From NCBI GenBank assembly GCA_029204225.1, contig CM055108.1:23289029-23353028 (forward strand): DNA of 64,000 nucleotides, given 5' to 3'. Position 1 is the first letter of the stretch; every line of letters begins with the position of its first letter. The DNA is from Diphasiastrum complanatum. Its lineage: Eukaryota; Streptophyta; Lycopodiopsida; Lycopodiales; Lycopodiaceae. Under the pieces are notes generated by a model. The model did no database searches. It was not told the DNA's origin and saw only the letters and a list, made by a program, of their open reading frames with translations. A program made the translations under genes and the position numbers. Positions 45,579-56,224 of this stretch are shown piece after piece.

Positions 45579-48030
45579 ATGGTAGGGTTGAATGATGCTG
45601 TGTTTCCGGAGTGTAGCAAGCTAGATGGTACAAACTACAACATATGGAAGCTCAAGATGCAGAATATTACTTAGGATTGAGAATATTGGGATATTGTCAC
45701 AGGTGTGGAGATACCTCCTACTACAGACAGGGAGTTTGGAGAGTATCAGAAGCGGAGGAGAAAAGCTTATCATATCATTAACTTGTCTGTTAAAGATATG
45801 ATTATACCTCATATCAGGGATGTTGCTGGACCCAAGGAGGCTTGGGATATTTTGAAGAATTTATATGAGACTGTAAATCAATCTCAAATTTTATTCTTAA
45901 CTAATAAGCTACATACGTTAAAGATGGGAACAGGTGAATCAATAACGGACTACTTTACTCAAGTGAAAGATCTGAGAGGGCAACTTATTGCTGTTGGAGA
46001 AGGTGTTCCAGATTTAGAGTTGGTATCTATCATGCTTAATACTCTAGCTTTGGCTTATCAGAACTTTGTGAAGATGTTGAGGCCTTATTTCGATGAGTTG
46101 AATGCAATATTGCTATAGGATGAAATGAGATGACAAAATCTTCTCAACAGGGATAATTCCAGGGAGCTGGCATTCTTAGCAAAGATCAAAGTTCAAAGAG
46201 GGGTGGCAAAGGGAAAAGAACAAAAAGAAGAAGTAGCAAGATTAGGAAGAAAATCAGTCAAATCAATTAGAAGATGGAAAGAAAGCAATTCGAAAAGGAC
46301 ATTGCTTTGTTTGTGGAAAATCAGGGCATTACACAAAGAAGCGTTGACGCAATGTTTCATGGGGTTGTTATGGATAGGTTATTAGGTTGCGAGAATCTGT
46401 TCATGCCAGCATAAAGCTTATGGCCCTTGAGAAATCATGCTCAAGTGCATTTTAATTTCTGGAAGTATTTTTTAACAGTTGTTTCAAACGTAGGAAGCGC
46501 TTTTCGAAACGGGCCCATTTCAAACGCGTTCCTTCGTTCGAAACACGTTTCGATGAATTATTGAGAAGCAGGATGGTAATTTTGCTGAAGGACTTAATAC
46601 AAAATTAAGTGCCTTGGATTTTAAAGATTGTGAGTTGTGTTCAGCATTAGTATCTTCTTGTGACTTCTCAAAGGAAGAGGAGTGTTGGTTTATTGATTCA
46701 GGTGCATCGAAGCATATGACACCTAGGTGAGGCTGGCTATCTAGTGTTAGAGAACTGGATGATGGATCAAATGTGAACTTGGGATATAAGTACACATATG
46801 ATATAAATGGAGTTGGAAAAGTACAAGTTCAACTACCTTCAAGAAAGATTGGAGACATAACGGATGTGCCTTATGTACTAGGCATCAAGAAGAACTCACT
46901 CTCAGTATCGGCTATTTGTGAAGCAACATATGGTTGTACAGTTTGATGAAGAGCGGTGTCACATCGAAAGGAAGGACAATGAAGTAGTAGTTGAGGGCAT
47001 TATTGCAGGAAGGTTGTACAGACTTTAGACTCAAGTGATCATCATGCAAGTATTGCGGATATTGGATCAATAAGTTATGGCACGAAAGGTTTGGACATCT
47101 GAGTTCAAAAGTCTACAAGTCTTGGGAAAATACAACATGGTATAGATTTACCTCAGTTTGTTTCTGCTCACAAGTTTTGTGAGGGCTGTGTCTTAGGGAA
47201 ACATCATATGAAGAAGTTTCATCTAGTACTTTCAGGGCGAGAAATGTGTTCATACAGATTCGTGTGTTCCCATGAAAACTTTGAGCAAGTTACTTTATGG
47301 TGTTTGTCGCTGATTATTCTAGGAAGACGTGGATCTATCTTCTAAAGAATAAGGGTGAGGCATTCAAGTATTTCACATGGTTTAAGACACAGGTGGAGAA
47401 AGAAACAGATAGACAGATTAAGATACTTTATTTGGATAAAGGGGGGGAGTATCTTTTTACAAAACTTTAGGTGTTTTGAAAGGATCATAGTATGAAGAGA
47501 CAATTTGCAAGTACGGAAACGCCTCAATAAAATGGAGTTGCAGAAACCAGTCTATTTTGGAAACTGCGAGGAGCATGATTAAAACTTCCAAGTATGTTTT
47601 GGGGTGAAGCAGTTTAGATAGTGGTTTATCTTTTGAGTCGAACTCAATCATAAAGAACAAGCCTTGGAGTCTTGTTTAGTTATCTACAGGTAAAAAGGCC
47701 ATTGGATGCAAGTGGATCTAGAGAATCGAGTATCAATCAGATGGTTGGTTCTATATATAAACATAAGGCAAGATTAGTTGCAAAAGGGTATGCTCAACAA
47801 GAAGGGATTGACTATGAAGAAACATTTGCACCAGTTGCTAAGTCAACTATTATGAGGACAATTTTGTCACTAGCAGCTCAGTTTGGATGGAATATTCAAC
47901 AAATGGATGTTAAGAGTGCATTCCTGAATGGATTTCTAGAGGAGGAAGTCTACATGGAGCAGCCAGAGGGATACATGGTGGCTAGACAGGAAGACAGGGT
48001 TTGCAAGTTTTACAAGGCATTATACGGACT
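45579..48030 (+). pseudogene. Copia D gag, protease, integrase and partial RT
   Basis: The gag ATG at 45579 opens SKLDGTNYNIWKLKMQNI, then two stops, then a 137-codon frame with WDILKNLYETVNQSQ. The zinc knuckle CFVCGKSGHYTKKR (about 46305-46346) lacks the final Cys. A palindromic insert lies at 46479-46555. Protease WFIDSGASKHMTP is intact near 46690-46725. The integrase shows WHERFGHL and DKGGEY with many stops and deletions. RT has KARLVAKGYAQQEGIDYEET and MDVKSAFLNGFLEEEVYMEQ, and ends at KALYGL. Confidence 0.88.
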
Positions 48031-48143
48031 TACCTATACTAAAAATAGATAGTACCTATACTAAAAATAGATAGTACCTATACTAAAAATAGATAGTACC
48101 TATACTAAAAATAGATAGTACCTATACTAAAAATAGAAATAGG
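48031..48143 (-). repeat. 22-bp minisatellite in the E LTR (5 units)
   Basis: Units beginning TACCTATACTAAAAATAGAT start at 48031, 48053, 48075, 48097 and 48119 (the last diverges at its end). Other LTRs of this family have two. Confidence 0.95.
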
Positions 48144-50126
48144 CCTTCTAGCATGCAGGCTGGCCTCTACAATTAATTAATTAACCATTAATTCCTAACA
48201 CTCCCCCTTAATGGATAATTGATTATCAATAAGACCTAGGAGTGTCTTAAACTTTTCACGATCAAGTCCTTTTGTGAAGATATCTGCAACTTGATCATTG
48301 GTGTTGCAGTAGATCAACCCGCTTTATACTTATCTATAGAACCAACTTGGTTCTATAAATCCACTTACAACCAATCGGTTTCTTACCTGCTGGAAGTTCA
48401 ACAAGATCCCATGTCTCATTTTTCATAATAGAATTATACTCCTCATCTATAGCAGTCTTCCAAACGTGTTCTTTTGCAGCATCTTCATTAAATAAAGGAT
48501 CCTCTGAATCCAACACTGAAGCCATAAACGCATAATGCGTTTCTTCTCCATCTTCACAATAGTCAATCTCTTAGCTCCTTGTTGGCTCGATTCTCCCTCA
48601 TCTAACATTTGACTATCTTTTATAGTCTCAAAATACCATCTTGGTAACTTCTTTGTCGGTGACGTAGAAGGAGAATAAGTATCAAATACTCTTGACCTTT
48701 CCTTTCGTTTACCAAGATCCACCTGTGTACTCACCCTTGGTACAATTTGTGTAGAAGCTGTATCACATGGACCTGTATCTTCCTGAACATCATCTATAAT
48801 AGGAGTTTCTGATGTAGGAGAAAATACATCCTCCTCATGATCTTCTAGGTTAGAAGACTCACTTTCTTCGAACACGACATCCCTGCTCATAATCACCTTC
48901 TTACTGGTAAGATTATAAAGGCGATATGCCTTCTTTTCCTCATCATAACCCAAGAATAAACACTTGATTGCCTTTGAATCAAGTTTTTTACGATTATCTT
49001 TAGGAATCTGAGCATATGCAACACAACCAAAAACTCATAGATGATCCACTTTAGGTTTTATACCTGTGAAAGCTTCTTCTGGAGATCGATTTAGAACAGC
49101 TTTTGTAGGACTTCTGTTAAGTAAGTAAACTGCTGTACTAAGTGCTTCGCCCCACAAATGATTCTTGAGGTTCTTACCTCGTAGCATGCTTCGAGCACTC
49201 TCCACAATAGACCTGGTCTTTCTCTCGGCTACTCCATTATGCTGTGGTGTATCAGTCGAAGCAAATTGTCTCTTGATTCCATGCTCTTTGTAGAATTCCT
49301 GGAACGTAGAATCTTGATTTTCTTTCCTGTCTGCTTCTCAACAAGTGATTTGAACTGAGTAAAGAACTTAAAAGTTTGACTTTTATACTTAAGCAAGTAT
49401 ATCCATACCTTCTTGGAAAAATCATCCACAAATACCATGAAGTAGGATGCTCCCCCTATAGACTTCGTCTGCATGGGACCACATAAGTCTGTATGAACAA
49501 GCTCCAAGATCTCCTTGGCCCTATATGCTCCATCCTTAGGAAACTGCATACGATGATGCTTGCCCATAACACATCCTTCACAAATTTTTCCTGAAGATAC
49601 AATATTAGGTAATCCTATTACCATATTATTGTCTTTTAGAACCTGTAAGCTTTTATAGTTCAGATGTCCAAACCTTTCATGCCACATCTTGCTCTCCATA
49701 CTATCAGAAGCTGCACAAACCTGATGATCCGATGTAGATGCATCAAGTTTATAAAGTCGACCTTCCAAAGATCCTGTGACCACAACTTTGTAACCTTTGT
49801 TTTTGTCTTTGATAAGACACTTTTGATCATCAAACTCAACTTTCATGTTCTATTTAGTGATAGCAGAAACTGAAACTAAATTCTTCTTTAAACCTGGAAC
49901 ATAGAGAACATTCTTAATTTCTCCTATATCCCCTGAAGGTAAATGTACTCTCACTATACCTCGACCTTTGATGACGTAAGAAGAATTGTCTCCAAGGTTG
50001 ACATGTGCATTTACACCAGTGTCATCAAACTGTGTATACCACTCACGATGTGGTGTCATATGTTGCGTTGCTCCAGAATCAATGTACCAACAATCATTAA
50101 AGTTCTCTGATGTTGAAGCTGAGAAT
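48031..50126 (-). mobile_element. Copia element E, unit 1
   Basis: Minus orientation. From right to left: protease (WYIDSGATQHMTPHREW, about 50100-50060), pre-integrase, integrase (MWHERFGHLNYKSLQ; the segment with the second catalytic Asp is deleted), linker, RT start (NETWDLVELPAGKKPIGCKW), a jump to the RNase H tail (VADIFTKGL), polypurine tract (48199-48210), and a truncated LTR 48031-48198. The LTR begins inside five tandem 22-bp units. Gag is absent. The frame 49229-49846 is open for 205 codons. Confidence 0.85.
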
Positions 50127-51775
50127 ATCTTAGTTAAAATAGATTTCTATACTATTCTAGCAAAATTGGTACTTATACTATAAATAGAAGGTACCGATAC
50201 TAAAAAAAGAAATAGGTCGTCTAGCACGGAGGCTGGCCTCTACAAATAATTAACTAGCCATTAATTCCTAACACTCCCCCTTAATGGATAATTGATTATC
50301 AATAACACCCAGGAGTGTCCTGAACTTTTCAAATTTTTTTACAACCAAGTCCTGAAGATATTTGCAACTTGATCATTGGTGTCGCAGTAGATCAACTAGC
50401 TTCATACTTATCGATAGAACCATCAGACTTAAACTTGGTTCTATACATCCACTTGCAACCTGCTGGAACTACAACAAGATCCCATGTCTCGTTTTTCATG
50501 ATAGAATTGTACTCCTCATCCATAGTAGTCTTCTAAACTTGTTCCTTTGTAGCATCTTCATAAAATAAAGGATCCTCTGAATCCAACACCGAAGCCATAA
50601 ACGCATAATGTGTTTCTTCACCAGCTTCACAATAGTTTCCACGTGATCGTGTCAATCTCTTAGCTCCTTGTTGACTCGGTTCTCCCTCATCCAACATTTG
50701 ACTATCTTGTATAGTCTCACAATACCATCTTGGTAATTTCTTTGAAGGTGACGTAGAAGGAGAACATACTCTTGACCTTTCCTTATGTTTACCAAGATCC
50801 ACCTGTGTTCTCACCCTTGGCTCAAATTGTGTAGATGCTGTATCACATGGACCTGTATCTTCTTGAACATCATCTATAACCGGAGTTTTTGTTGTAGGAG
50901 AAAATACATCGAGTTCGAGGTCTTCGAGTTCTACATCTTCTTCATCGACCTCGTTCGAATTCAAGATCTTTGAGTTCGATGTCCATGTCATCCACACTGC
51001 CCTATACGACAGAGACCACGTCACAGTTCACTTTAGCACCTTTTAGTAACTGCGTTGTTTCATCCTTGTTGCCCACACAGTCTCGTAACTGTTTTCATGT
51101 GTATAGTCATAACGGCAATTCACGAGCATAAGTATATATACATGTAAGATTATTACATGATGATGAGAAGTGGAGAAGAGTGAATTAGAGTTCCTGCGCA
51201 AACTCCATTGTCTTAATTATCTGGGCGCCAGATGTGACCTCCACCAGAAAAATCTACACAGGATGGTGCCTCCACCAGATGCGACCTTCACCAAATAGCG
51301 CCTCCACTAGATGCGATCTCCACCAGTAAAACCTGCAACGCTGATCTTCTCCTTCCTTCCGTAGATCCGGATCTTAAGAACCCTGCTCTGATACCATGAT
51401 AGAATTTAGAAATCGGAGTAGACTAATCTTATTAGTACTCACGCAAAACATCAATCACAATCTGAAGAAGATGGACTGCAAGAAGCTATGCTTCATAAAC
51501 TAAAAACTGAGATAACAATGGAGGTGGGCGCCCATTTGCTCTTATAGAGATTGCCTAAAATCAAAAGCAAAAGCTATCCTTCTACAATTATGAAGTCTTA
51601 ACAATAGAAATCTATGCTATCTTAGTTAAAATAGATTTCTATACTATTCTAGCAAAACTGGTACTAATTTAGGTACCTATAATAAAAATAGATAGTACCT
51701 ATACTAAAAATAGAAATATGGCTTCTAGCACGCAGGCTGGCTCTACAATTAATTAATTAACCATTAATTCCTAAC
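50127..51775 (-). mobile_element. Copia element E, unit 2
   Basis: From right to left: LTR 51397-51775, primer site (minus TGGTATCAGAGCAGGG), a short leader (51230-51380), about 230 bp of unidentified sequence (51000-51230), linker and RT start (about 51000-50396), the same jump into the RNase H tail as unit 1, polypurine tract, and a partial LTR 50127-50272. It abuts unit 1 at 50126/50127. Gag, protease, integrase and most of RT are missing. Confidence 0.85.
51397..51775 (-). repeat. 5' LTR of element E
   Basis: 379 bp, TGATAGAATTTAG...CATTAATTCCTAAC, adjacent to the primer site. It includes two of the 22-bp units and CTAGCACGCAGGCTGGC. Sequence of Copia D RNase H begins immediately at 51776. 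Confidence 0.9.
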
Positions 51776-52257
51776 TATATGGTTAGTTAGTTTATGGCTA
51801 AGCCTAAACAAGTTCATTGGAGAGCTAAGCGAATACTCAGATATATCAAGGGTACATTGAGGTTTGGTATTCTCTATGGGAGACAAGATGATTTGAAGGT
51901 ACAGGGATATGTGGAGATGCAAAAGATCGAAGATCTACTACAGATTATGTCTTTAGTCTTGGTTCAGGTCCTATATCTTGGAGTTCAAAGAAGCAGCATA
52001 CTATTGCATTATCATCTACAAAAGTAGAGTATCGAGCTACTATGAGTGCAACAAGTGAAGCAATATGGTTACGAAGGATTATACAAGATGTTCATATGGT
52101 ACAGGATACACCTATAGTACTTCAATGTGATAATCAGAGTTGTATTAAACTTGAACTGGAGCTCATCTATTGCGCTATAGAAGAGCAAGTTGCAGATATC
52201 TTCACCAGAGGACTTGGCAAAGAGAAGTTTCAAAAGTTTAGAAAACTTTTGCTATGA
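51776..52257 (+). pseudogene. Copia D RNase H (broken)
   Basis: It resumes with MVS, a stop, FMAKPKQVHW, then RAKRILRYIKGTLRFGILYG. Frameshifts split the middle. The frame 52042-52257 has [17 protein letters not shown] and [16 protein letters not shown], lacking about 30 residues of the usual HIEVQ.HFIRE segment, and ends [14 protein letters not shown]. Confidence 0.85.
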
Positions 52258-53252
52258 GATTAGAAGGAGATATCATTGCTTATTTCGAGACATGCCATTC
52301 ACGCTATGTTCACTCATCACATAAATAAGGTCCTAAATACATGTTAATAACCTGGGGGAATTCAATCAGTGAGATGATGACAAATTGAGCTATGTTATAG
52401 CATGGAGAGTTTTTCATGATTACATGTAGTTGATGTTGAATCAAGAAAAGTATTAAAAGAAATTTTCCATGGTAAAAATAGCAAGGATAGTACGTTTTTA
52501 GTTTATTGCCATTAGAGCCTTCTAACTCTCTCTTACACATTCCCTAGCCTCCAAAAGTTATCCCATCAAATGCTATTTTTGAAAACTTATTCAAAAAGTT
52601 TCAAATTTTGGCTAGGATAAAGATAAAAATGTAGCATTGAATAAAAAAGATTCGAAAAGTTTTTTAACCATGTGAATTGAGATTTGTTGTAACGTGCTGG
52701 AGAGTCTCATGAGTTACTTATCTACAATGCCTTGTCACGAAATCTCATGTGCCATTTTCGTAGTGGCAAATACAATGTGATCACCATCTAATGGTGTTGC
52801 TCCCTTCATCCAATATTTTCAGGCTTTATGGCCATGGCCACCAATCTTCGACTTGTGAGCACTCTTTCTTCAGTTTTCAGATTGGATCCATTTCTCTACA
52901 GTTGTCTACACTTACTATTCTATTCCACATCCATCTCACTCCACTTTCTGTAGTCAACATGCATATACAAAATGATGCTATCCTAGATATTAAAGGCTAT
53001 TTTCTCACTTTTGCCCTTCACAAGATTCTCCTATCTACACAATCCCCTTATCTTTTCATCACAAACCCAGCATCAGACGCTATTTCTGTTCAACACATGA
53101 TATGATGAGCAGTGGTTTCTTTTCCACTTAAATTTCATTCATATACATAATACATCACCTCATGAGACATATCATAAGTGATTGGTCTTGTAAAAATGAG
53201 CCTTTATCACAATTGGTAGAAAGAGAGACTCATGGCTGACAGCTGTCTTGTA
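52258..53252 (+). other. Intron 5 sequence between Copia D and F
   Basis: No gene or LTR recognised. A 3' LTR for Copia D would be expected here, and none was found. Confidence 0.55.
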
Positions 53253-53635
53253 TGTTAGAAATAAATGACTATGCTAAAGTTTATCCATAGGTTACTTTGA
53301 CCCAAAATGTCGAGATTTGTGTAACCATGGGTATTTAGTTATTTAGGCCGTGTTAAGTTTGTCTTAATTTGTGTCATGTACTGACTCGTAGGTCCTTAGA
53401 GGTCTAATTTGGTTTAGGGGCCCTATCTTGACTTTTGGGGGTGCCCTACATTCAGTAAGTAGGTAGAGTACATATTGGCTTATTGTGTCACATTTTTCAG
53501 TTTTGGCTAAGCATTGCTCTTCATTACTTGTGTTGCTGTTTTCTCTCTCTCTCTCTTAGAGGAGGGTGCCCAGCCTCTTCTCTCTTGTGTCTTGTGGAGA
53601 TTGATTGATAGCTAGATCACTCTTATTTTCCTACA
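53253..53635 (+). repeat. 5' LTR of Copia F
   Basis: 383 bp, ending CTTATTTTCCTACA against the primer site. It lacks an 18-bp segment that the 3' copy has, containing ATGGACCCAATTTCGG. Confidence 0.92.
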
Positions 53636-54345
53636 TGGTATCAGAGCTACCGGATTTGCAGCAAGCTTGTATGTTGGCGCCCTACCAGAAGAGGAGCTAC
53701 TCTACTTTTTGTTCTGAAATTTCAGCATCCTGCTGATTTTCCCAAGTGGAGTTTGGATCAGCTTTTTTGTCTCTTTTCAGGTTGAAGGAGGGCGCCCATC
53801 ACAAATCTTGGAGGAGCAATTTTTGGTGCCCAAAAATCAACATCTCAAATCTGATTTTTTTGCAGCCAGTTTTCAGCTAGTGTTGTTTGGAGGAGGGCGC
53901 CCAAAAATCTGCTTCTGATTTGGGGTTTTGGAGTCTTCTTACTTTGCTGTTTTTTTTAGGTTTGCAGTTGTGAAGGAGGGCGCCCAATATTCAGCATACC
54001 CTAATGTGGGTTAGGGCAAATTTGTGGCTGGAAAATTGCAGATTTTCAGCAAGCAGTAGGGTGCTTTCAACAGCCCTATTGAAGTGTGTGTTGATCACAC
54101 TATTTGGCTTCCTAATTGGGTTTCGGTGTAGGCTTCAATCAAAGCTAACCTAATTTTCAAGAAGCTGGTTTTTTTGTGCAGAAAAACAGCCATCTTTCCA
54201 TTATCTTTTAGGCACTTTGGTTGCAGATTGGAAGACATCTGGTGCTCCTATTTTCAGCTTATTGTTTGCTGCAAATTTTTGAGTAGATTTGGTTGTGGAA
54301 AGGCTCTCTTTCCTATCTAGACAAGTTGAAATTCTGTTGGAGGTA
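53636..54345 (+). other. Primer site and leader of Copia F
   Basis: The primer site is followed by a leader with three copies of GGAGGGCGCCCA (ending near 53798, 53903 and 53986); a variant, GGAGGGTGCCCA, lies in the LTR at 53561. The GGCGCC core is palindromic. No gene. Confidence 0.8.
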
Positions 54346-54970
54346 ATGGCTAAAGAATCAGAAGCTACCTGTTCTTTGTTTAGTGAAGATTGGTTGGATG
54401 GCACAAACTACTCCTTGTGGAGTTACATGATGAAGAATCTTCTCATAGCGAAAGGGCTGTGGGATTTGGTCATTGGTGATGAGGAAAGGCCTCCTTCTTT
54501 GACACCTACTACACCTCGTGGATCATCATCATCATCATCGTCTACATCTTCGGAAGAACAAAAGAAGTGGGATAGAAGGGATGCACAAGCACATTCTATG
54601 GTTGCTCGTGGTGAAAAAATCTATCTTACCTCATATTAGATCTTGTAAGACATCTAAAAGTGCGTGGGAAACACTTAATACGATGTGGTGTATCTCCGAT
54701 GGGTCAAAAATCCAACAAGAGTGGTGTATCTCCGAAATCAACTTTCTATGTTGAAGATGCAAGAAAGGGATCAAGTGACCAAAATCACTTGACGAAGATC
54801 AAGGATCTTCTCAATATTGATGAAATAATTGAGGATGCTCAATTTGTTTCCATTACTTTCAACTCATTACCTTCCTCTTATCTTCCATTTGTGTCATCTT
54901 TGAGTATCTCTCTCAGGGGACATCAACTCTCCTTTGATGAACTTGTTGGGCTGCTTCTTCAAGAGGAGCA
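54346..54970 (+). pseudogene. Copia F gag (frameshifted, truncated)
   Basis: ATG 54346 opens MAKESEATCSLFSEDWLDG, then TNYSLWSYMMKNLL, a typical Copia gag start. A frameshift near 54620 leads into the frame with LPHIRSCKTSKSAWETLNT, and another continues to LSFDELVGLLLQEEHV at 54970, where element G begins. A short imperfect repeat around GTGGTGTATCTCCGA lies near 54690-54735. Confidence 0.88.
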
Positions 54971-56224
54971 TGTAGGAAATCAAAGTGTCAAGATCCTTCT
55001 AACATTCAATCTCCATATACAAGAAGAGGGAGAGGGTTAGGCGCCCTAAAGGAGAGAGAAAGTAGTAGCAATGCTAGAAAGGGAATGAATTACAAATGAA
55101 TAATGAGTACATATAAATAGGCCTTCCAAGGGCCTAGACTCTTCCAAACCCTAAGTTCATCTACTACTAATTATAGGGCACCCCCAAAAGTCAAGATAGG
55201 GCCCCTTAACATAATTAAACTTTACTTGGACCCATGAGTTACCACTAGACCAAAATTGGGTCCAACTTAGCTAAAACTAACTTAACATGGTCTAAACAAT
55301 AAACCTAACCCATGGTTACACAAGTCTCGACCTTTTGGGTCAAAGTAACCTATGGGAAACTAACATTATCTCATTTCTAACACCCTCCTATAATGATAAT
55401 GTAAAAAACATAACATGACATGAAGTAGAATGGAAAAATTGCAACAAAATGCAAAATGTTGCTTGCTGTCCAAAACTTCATGTAGCTGAAATCTCAGCCC
55501 CAATCATGCCTGATGTAGAATACGAAGTGCGGTAGCATCAAGTTGAAGAGTGAAGACAAGCATGCTCCATCCAAAGTAGGTAACCAAAAAACCAGCCACA
55601 AGCCAAAATATGGATTTGCAATCCATCAATGGTTCCCACATGATTCCATAAGTCTTCTTACCACAAGAAACATAAAGAAGAGTATGATACTCTTTTACCA
55701 TCACATCCTCCTGAATCTTACTATCAATGATCTGCTCACCAACACTAGGTAAGACAACACCGTCATCATAAGAAGTAAGCATCAAAACAGGAAAATCAGC
55801 ATAAGTTACTGATTTTGGTGAGGCATGTGTTTTTCCTCCAAGGTAAAAAGATGCTTTGTTATCCTGCAAAGACTTGGACAGTCAACAAGAGGCTGTAGCA
55901 GGCTGTCCAACAACCACAAAATTTTTTTGGGTGCCCAAAATCCCATTATCTCCTTAAATGTTTGGCACCCTCCTGCAAAACGGAAAAGAGTCAAAATTGA
56001 ACAGATCTTCACTCCAAAAAATCAGCAAAGGTGCTGAATTTTTGGTGATCCCTAAGTGAAGACGATCTCTTTTGGTAGGGCGCCCTAAATCAAGCATAGA
56101 AGATCCATGGCTCTGATACCATGTAGGAAATCAAAGTGTCAAGATCCTTCTAACATTCAATCTCCATATACAAGAAGAGGGAGAGGGTTAGGCGCCCTCA
56201 AGGAGAGAGAAAGTAGTAGCAATG
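54971..56224 (-). mobile_element. Element G, deleted Copia relative of F, nested in F
   Basis: Left LTR 54971-55382 (TGTAGGAAATC...TTTCTAACA) is followed by a polypurine tract (minus TATAGGAGGG). A 0.7-kb internal region is left; its minus-strand frame 55504-55869 keeps a piece of the integrase-RT linker (GGKTHASPKSVTYADF, compare GKTRASTKSVDYADF in F near 57640). Then comes a primer site (minus TGGTATCAGAGCC, 56109-56121) and a right LTR cut at 56224. Junction with F pre-integrase is abrupt. Confidence 0.85.

Larger units (their letters stand above)
44308..52257 (+). mobile_element. Copia element D, interrupted by E, 3' end lost
   Basis: Sense orientation in BCHB intron 5. 5' LTR 44308-44740, primer site 44741-44760, leader to about 45578, gag, zinc knuckle, protease, integrase and RT to KALYGL at 48030. 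The complex element E follows (48031-51775), and D resumes with RNase H at 51776. RT sequence between KALYGL and MVS(Q)FMAKP is missing, so the interruption came with a deletion. No polypurine tract or 3' LTR is present after 52257. Many stops make it inactive. Confidence 0.85.
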
